A DNA stretch of 64,000 bases from an uncultured Sutterella sp. (GTDB lineage Bacteria > Pseudomonadota > Gammaproteobacteria > Burkholderiales > Burkholderiaceae_F). The position numbers and the translations under genes are program-made. Positions 60,228 through 64,000 of this stretch are shown in pieces. The notes beneath the pieces were generated by a model. It had not been told where the DNA came from. It saw only the letters and a list, made by a program, of their open reading frames with translations, and made no database searches. Position 1 is the first letter of the stretch, and every line of letters begins with the position of its first letter. The stretch covers positions 1-64,000 of the forward strand of contig CAJKAP010000009.1 in the NCBI GenBank assembly GCA_905197905.1. The letters run 5' to 3'.

Positions 60228-60574
60228 ATGAAGTACATTTATTTAATATTTCTTGTTTTTTTGTTACTTCTTGTGTTTCTACAGGAAACATTTGGGATGG
60301 AAATAATAACTATAAATCCATACAAGCAATACAATACAAAAAAACGATTGGATATACAGATCCTATAAAAAGACTTGATGATATGAAAGCTTGTGGCTTA
60401 AAAAATTTGGATAGTAAATTTTTTAATCTTTATTTTGATCCAAGTGACAAATCTTTAGAAGACCTGAAAAATCGAGTGGACAGAATAAATCAATGCATCT
60501 CGGATAAAGGCTATATTATGTTTTATCCCGATATGTGTACTTATCATGGAGAAGAACTCGGGATTTGCAATTAG
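60228..60574 (+). pseudogene. Small Cys-rich lipoprotein, copy 2, frameshifted in a T7 tract
   Basis: Start ATG at 60228 (MKYIYLIFLVF). As written, the frame is lost in the run of seven T at 60256-60262. One extra T restores the lipobox FVTSC and a continuous protein of about 115 residues running to 60574: SIQAIQYKKTIGYTDPIKRL, MKACGLKNLDSK, INQCISDKGYIMFYPDMC, EELGICN. The reading frame from 60383 to 60574 is open and homologous to copies 1 and 3. It is AT-rich and lies 10 nt after the repaired end of copy 1, so all three form one unit. Confidence 0.7.
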
Positions 60575-60576
60575 CC

Positions 60577-60867
60577 ATGAAAATACGTTTTTTATTCCTT
60601 ATCGCCCCTTTAACTCTAGTAACAGGTTGTGTGGTTCGATCGTATCTTCGCGATGAGCCTTATGTGTACGTGCCAGGCTTCCAAAAGCCTATGACCAAAA
60701 GCTACACGGATGCAAAGCAGCGCGCTGAAGACGTCGAGGCTTGTGGCTTGAATCGAGACTCAAAAAATGCAGTGATTTCTTGCATGAAAAAGAAAGGCTA
60801 CGTGTACTTCAACCACGATATCTGTTTTCGTTACGGGCTAGACCTAGGTCTGTGTAATATTGATTGA
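60577..60867 (+). CDS. Small Cys-rich lipoprotein, copy 3 (intact)
   Basis: A 96-residue lipoprotein: MKIRFLFLIAPLTLVTGC with lipobox LVTGC (Cys18). The mature part is VVRSYLRDEPYVYVPGFQKP, then a helix (YTDAKQRAEDVEACGLN) and CMKKKGYVYFNHDICFRYGL ... LGLCN. Beyond the lipid Cys it has four Cys that could form two disulfides, spaced like those of copies 1 and 2. The ATG at 60577 is 2 nt after copy 2. Base composition is closer to the host than in copies 1 and 2. Unknown function; possible immunity or an accessory envelope protein. It converges with ppsR across a terminator. Confidence 0.75.
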   Translation: MKIRFLFLIAPLTLVTGCVVRSYLRDEPYVYVPGFQKPMTKSYTDAKQRAEDVEACGLNRDSKNAVISCMKKKGYVYFNHDICFRYGLDLGLCNID

Positions 60868-60868
60868 G

Positions 60869-60902
60869 AAAAAGGCTCAGAACCAAAAATTCTGAGCCTT
60901 TA
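60869..60902. terminator. Bidirectional terminator between the lipoprotein cluster and ppsR
   Basis: AAAGGCTCAGAA / TTCTGAGCCTTT, a perfect 12-bp stem with a 7-nt loop and flanking A/T. Confidence 0.88.
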
Positions 60903-60920
60903 GTGTTATGTGCTGTGAAG

Positions 60921-61769
60921 TTATTTCGCAGAGCGACGATCCAAGCCTAAATCAGCAATGATCGTGGCGGAAATTTCTTCAATTGACTTTGTCGTGGAAT
61001 TAAGCCAACGAATGCCTTCGCGAGCCATCAAGTTTTCCGCGTCCTGAATTTCCTGACGGCAGTTTTCAAGACTGGCGTAGTGGCTGTTCGGGAGACGTTC
61101 GTTGCGAATTTCCGACAAACGTTCTGGACGAATCGAAAGCCCAAAGAGCTTGTGGCGCAAAGGTAAAAGCGCGTCTGGGAGCGAACCACGGTCAAAGTCT
61201 TCCGGAATCAAGGGGTAGTTAGCCACTTTGAGACCAAACTGCATCGCGAGGAAAAGCGAGGTTGGCGTTTTCCCAGAGCGAGAGACCCCCACCAAAATCA
61301 CATCGGCTTCATCGAGCCCACGGTTCGTTTGCCCGTCGTCGTGCAAGAGGGTGTAGTCGATAGCGGCAATACGACGGTTATATTTTTCGTCGTCGCGAAT
61401 ACGATGGCTCTGACCAATCGAATGCGCACTCTTCATGCCTAATTCGGTTTCCAAGGGACCCACGAATTTACGGAAAAGGTCAATGATGTGCCCTTCGACC
61501 GCTTCATTGAAGGTTCGCATAATGTTGGGATCAACGAACGTGGTGAAGATGATGGGGCGCAACCCATCGATTTCACCTTGCTTATTGATCTGCTGAGCCG
61601 TTGCCAAAGCCTTTTCTACCGTATCGGTAAAAGGAAGGCGAGTCTGATGGTAATTCAGGCTCGGAAACTGCGTCATGATGGAGTGGGCCAGGGTCTCGGC
61701 CGTAATAGCGGTCCCATCGCTCACAATGAAAATCTGGCGAACTGGTTCAGTTTTCTCGTTATCTGTCAT
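60921..61769 (-). CDS. ppsR: PEP synthase regulatory protein (kinase/pyrophosphorylase)
   Basis: Bifunctional DUF299 enzyme that inactivates PEP synthase by ADP-dependent phosphorylation of a Thr and reactivates it by Pi-dependent dephosphorylation. From the ATG at 61769 it has 282 residues with IFIVSDGTAITAETLAHSIM at the N-terminus and the P-loop GVSRSGKTPTSLFLA (about 152-166). A TTG at 61790 would add seven residues but lies within a palindrome and has no ribosome binding site. It diverges from its target ppsA, the usual arrangement. Confidence 0.94.
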   Translation of the reverse strand: MTDNEKTEPVRQIFIVSDGTAITAETLAHSIMTQFPSLNYHQTRLPFTDTVEKALATAQQINKQGEIDGLRPIIFTTFVDPNIMRTFNEAVEGHIIDLFRKFVGPLETELGMKSAHSIGQSHRIRDDEKYNRRIAAIDYTLLHDDGQTNRGLDEADVILVGVSRSGKTPTSLFLAMQFGLKVANYPLIPEDFDRGSLPDALLPLRHKLFGLSIRPERLSEIRNERLPNSHYASLENCRQEIQDAENLMAREGIRWLNSTTKSIEEISATIIADLGLDRRSAK

Positions 61770-61780
61770 CTTTATGAAAG

Positions 61781-61794
61781 CGCATTGCAATGCG
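61781..61794. promoter_or_regulatory. 14-bp perfect palindrome upstream of ppsR
   Basis: CGCATTGCAATGCG is fully self-complementary and lies 12 nt upstream of the ppsR ATG in the divergent ppsR-ppsA region. Its placement fits an operator; the binding protein is unknown. Confidence 0.5.
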
Positions 61795-61892
61795 TCAAAA
61801 TGGAATATCTATGCACGTGAATTCTACTCGAAAGAATCCATTTCAAGTCAAAAAGAGTGAAAAGAAAAATGTGCTCGAAAGGAGCTAATGCG

Positions 61893-61949
61893 ATGAAAAA
61901 AGGTGAAATCCTGAGAAACTTTAGGGAAAACCCTATAACGCTTTTTTGA
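61893..61949 (+). CDS. Candidate leader peptide upstream of ppsA (18 aa)
   Basis: ATG at 61893 is 8 nt after a near-perfect AAGGAG and opens an 18-codon frame (MKKGEILRNFRENPITLF). The end of the frame contains a small hairpin (TAGGG/CCCTA) and a run of six T, as in attenuation-type leaders. No homologue is known to me. The candidate rests only on the ribosome binding site and position. Confidence 0.3.
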   Translation: MKKGEILRNFRENPITLF

Positions 61950-61998
61950 TCTAAGCCTAGGAAATGGCCGATTGTCACGAATCAATCGAGAAGGATGG

Positions 61999-62027
61999 CT
62001 GAAATTTGACGCGATACAAGGTAGAAT
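61999..62027 (+). promoter_or_regulatory. Candidate ppsA promoter
   Basis: CTGAAA (61999-62004) and TAGAAT (62022-62027), 17 bp apart, about 45 nt before the ppsA ATG. If this is the main promoter, the 18-codon frame upstream would not be in the ppsA mRNA. Confidence 0.4.
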
Positions 62028-62075
62028 CAGGCCAGATTGTTTTACCGCTCATTCCGAGCTTAAAAGAGGACAGAC

Positions 62076-64000
62076 ATGCAACTAGTAGGTCGTTACGTTT
62101 TCCCGTTTAGTCAACTTCGCATGAATGACGTTGATCGCGTCGGCGGCAAGAATGCTTCCTTGGGCGAATTGTTGAGCCAATTGACTTCTGCGGGCATTCG
62201 TGTGCCAGATGGTTTTGCTACCACCGCTGAAGCCTTCCGCCTTTTCATTAAAGAAGGTGGTCTCGAAGAACGTATTGCCCAGCGTCTCGCAACGCTTGAC
62301 GTCGATGATGTGAAAGCTTTGGCTCAGGCCGGTGCTGAAATCCGTGGTTGGATTGAAGCGGCTCCGTTCCCTGCCGAATTGGAAAAAGAAATCCGTGATT
62401 TCTATGAATGGCTCAAAGACGGCCAGGCTGAAATCTCGGTGGCTGTGCGCTCTTCCGCCACGGCTGAAGACTTACCGGATGCTTCTTTTGCTGGTCAGCA
62501 AGAAACCGTGTTGAACGTGGTCGGCATCGATGCCGTGCTCGCTCGCATGAAGGAAGTGTTTGCCTCTCTTTATAACGACCGTGCTATTTCTTACCGTGTC
62601 CATAAGGGCTTCACCCATACGGAAGTGGCTCTTTCGGCTGGCGTGCAGCGTATGTGCCGCTCCGACAAGGGCGCTGCTGGCGTGATGTTCACGTTGGATA
62701 CGGAATCTGGCTTTGACCAGGTGGTCTTCATCACGGCTAGCTATGGCTTGGGTGAAACGGTGGTGCAGGGTGCTGTGAACCCTGACGAATTCTATGTGCA
62801 TAAGCCCATCTTGGACGCTGGCAAGTACCCGATCATTCGTAAGAACTTGGGTAGCAAGTTGATCAAGATGGAGTTTGAACCCGATAGCTCCACGGGTCGT
62901 ACGGTGCGCACCTTGGATGTGGCAGATGAAGATCGTCGCCGCTTTGCGATTACGGACGACGATGTGATCGAATTGGCGAAGTTTGCTCGCATTATTGAAA
63001 AGCACTACGGCCGTCCGATGGACATCGAATGGGGTAAAGACGGGATTGATGGCAAGATCTATATCTTGCAGGCTCGTCCTGAAACTGTGAAGTCCCAGCA
63101 AAAGAGCGTGGACGTGCAGTTGCGCTACTCTTTGAAGAGCAAGGGCAACCTCCTTTGCCAGGGTCGCGCTATTGGTCAGAAGGTTGGCCAGGGTCCTGTG
63201 CGTGTGGTGGAAAGCGCCGCTGAAATGGATCGTGTGCAGGCAGGCGACGTGCTCGTCACGGACATGACCGACCCCAACTGGGAACCGGTGATGAAGAAGG
63301 CCTCTGCCATCGTGACGAACCGCGGTGGTCGTACTTGCCACGCTGCTATTATTGCTCGCGAATTGGGCATTCCAGCTGTGGTGGGTTGCGGTGACGCAAC
63401 GGAACGCTTGACCGAAGGCACGAGCGTGACGGTTTCCTGCGCTGAAGGCGACACGGGTAACATCTACGAAGGTCTCTTGGAAGTGGCTGTAGAAGAAGTC
63501 CAGCGTGGCGCGTTGCCGGAAATCCCCGTGAAGATCATGATGAACGTGGGCAACCCGCAACTCGCTTTTGAATTCCAGGCTATCCCGAACAAGGGGGTGG
63601 GCCTCGCTCGTTTGGAATTCATCATCAACAACAATATCGGCATCCACCCGAAGGTGGTGCTCGACTACCCGAATGTGCCGGGTGAATTGCGTGACGCCGC
63701 AGAACGTCTCTCCGCTGGTTACGCTTCTCCGAAGGAATTCTACGAACGTAAGATCGCTGAAGGCGTGGCAACGATTGCTGCCGCTTTCTATCCGAAGAAA
63801 GTGATCGTGCGTCTTTCTGACTTCAAGAGCAACGAATACCGCAAGTTGATCGGTGGCGCTCAGTACGAACCGGATGAAGAAAATCCGATGTTGGGCTTCC
63901 GTGGTGCTAGCCGCTACATTGCCAACCAGTTCGCAGAATGCTTCGCTATGGAATGCCGTGCCATGAAGTTTGTGCGTGACGAAATGGGCTTGACGAACGT
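62076..64000 (+). CDS. ppsA: Phosphoenolpyruvate synthase (5' part; runs off the window)
   Basis: Converts pyruvate and ATP to phosphoenolpyruvate, AMP and phosphate for gluconeogenesis. The first ~641 residues are in the window. The N-terminal ATP-grasp-like domain shows VGGKNASLGELLSQL (about 23-37), VAVRSSATAEDLPDASFAGQ and ILQARPETV. The swivelling phosphohistidine domain has TNRGGRTCHAAIIARELG with the catalytic His (about 422), and the PEP-binding barrel has begun (NPMLGFRGASRY). ATG at 62076 follows AGAGGA. Codon use is highly biased, suggesting strong expression. It is paired with the divergent regulator ppsR. Confidence 0.97.
   Translation, partial: MQLVGRYVFPFSQLRMNDVDRVGGKNASLGELLSQLTSAGIRVPDGFATTAEAFRLFIKEGGLEERIAQRLATLDVDDVKALAQAGAEIRGWIEAAPFPAELEKEIRDFYEWLKDGQAEISVAVRSSATAEDLPDASFAGQQETVLNVVGIDAVLARMKEVFASLYNDRAISYRVHKGFTHTEVALSAGVQRMCRSDKGAAGVMFTLDTESGFDQVVFITASYGLGETVVQGAVNPDEFYVHKPILDAGKYPIIRKNLGSKLIKMEFEPDSSTGRTVRTLDVADEDRRRFAITDDDVIELAKFARIIEKHYGRPMDIEWGKDGIDGKIYILQARPETVKSQQKSVDVQLRYSLKSKGNLLCQGRAIGQKVGQGPVRVVESAAEMDRVQAGDVLVTDMTDPNWEPVMKKASAIVTNRGGRTCHAAIIARELGIPAVVGCGDATERLTEGTSVTVSCAEGDTGNIYEGLLEVAVEEVQRGALPEIPVKIMMNVGNPQLAFEFQAIPNKGVGLARLEFIINNNIGIHPKVVLDYPNVPGELRDAAERLSAGYASPKEFYERKIAEGVATIAAAFYPKKVIVRLSDFKSNEYRKLIGGAQYEPDEENPMLGFRGASRYIANQFAECFAMECRAMKFVRDEMGLTN

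Noticed and set aside
62472..63647. 391-codon frame antisense to ppsA
   Set aside because: Its length is explained by the strongly biased codon use of ppsA. No motifs, no promoter.
1..64000. CRISPR arrays, tRNA genes, integrases or complete insertion sequences
   Set aside because: I looked for regular direct repeats, cloverleaf-like segments with CCA-type ends and transposase motifs and saw none that I could support. The only RNA gene with clear identity is the 5S end at position 1.

Overview
The window looks like chromosomal DNA of a betaproteobacterium of the order Burkholderiales, most likely a gut commensal of the Sutterellaceae (Sutterella / Parasutterella / Turicimonas type). This is inferred from gene order: suhB diverging from trmJ-cysE, map and glnD diverging from rpsB-tsf-pyrH-frr, then uppS-cdsA-dxr-rseP-bamA-skp-lpxD-fabZ-lpxA-lpxB-rnhB-rRNA methyltransferase, and ppsR diverging from ppsA. 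These blocks are typical of Burkholderiales. GC is intermediate, and a tripartite tricarboxylate transporter (tctCAB) is present, as expected of asaccharolytic members of the family.

Layout. 1-180: 3' end of a 5S rRNA gene and the rRNA operon terminator. 180-4600 (minus): a GntR/FCD regulator, mutS and suhB. 4.8-6.6 kb (plus): trmJ and cysE. 6.6-11.7 kb (minus): glnD, a family 2 glycosyltransferase, an unknown protein and map. 12.0-15.7 kb (plus): rpsB, tsf, pyrH, frr. 15.8-19.0 kb (minus): tctC, tctA, tctB. 19.2-36.3 kb (plus): the long envelope/lipid A/isoprenoid block, interrupted between cdsA and dxr by three unrelated genes (yigZ-like, a degenerate MBL-fold lipoprotein, a membrane metallophosphoesterase) and between fabZ and lpxA by about 635 bp of non-coding DNA that looks rich in structured RNA. 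36.5-45.2 kb: accessory metabolism (YqhD-like dehydrogenase, EamA exporter, threonine-synthase-like enzyme with a YheO/DauR-type regulator, U32 tRNA hydroxylation protein, two DUF805 proteins, a TadA with a long N-terminal extension, an LD-carboxypeptidase). 45.2-47.8 kb: a hybrid histidine kinase and NarL-type response regulator. 47.9-56.5 kb: a secreted Ala/Lys/Glu-rich protein, ppk1, two small lipoproteins, a divergent pyrE with an amidohydrolase, and an M20 amidohydrolase. 56.7-60.9 kb: a decayed two-partner-secretion / contact-dependent-inhibition (CDI) locus. 60.9-64.0 kb: ppsR and the start of ppsA.

The most unusual part is 56.7-60.9 kb. The 5' end of a TpsB (CdiB/FhaC-like) transporter gene is joined directly to the 3' part of a TpsA/CdiA gene, consistent with a large internal deletion. 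The CdiA remnant keeps FHA-type repeats and an AT-rich C-terminal variable domain. It is followed by three tandem paralogous genes for small Cys-rich lipoproteins, which I propose as immunity or immunity-like proteins. The first two each carry a one-base deletion in a homopolymer (A8 and T7); undoing the shift restores a reading frame homologous to the intact third copy. This is either slipped-strand (phase-variation-like) inactivation or homopolymer under-calling in the assembly.

Other points for a second look are a candidate small RNA with a very strong terminator and a multi-branched leader upstream of lpxA, several operator-like palindromes at promoters (pyrH, the response regulator, ppsR/ppsA, the M20 gene, the YheO-type regulator), and candidate attenuators inside the rpsB-tsf, bamA-skp-lpxD and pyrE transcripts.
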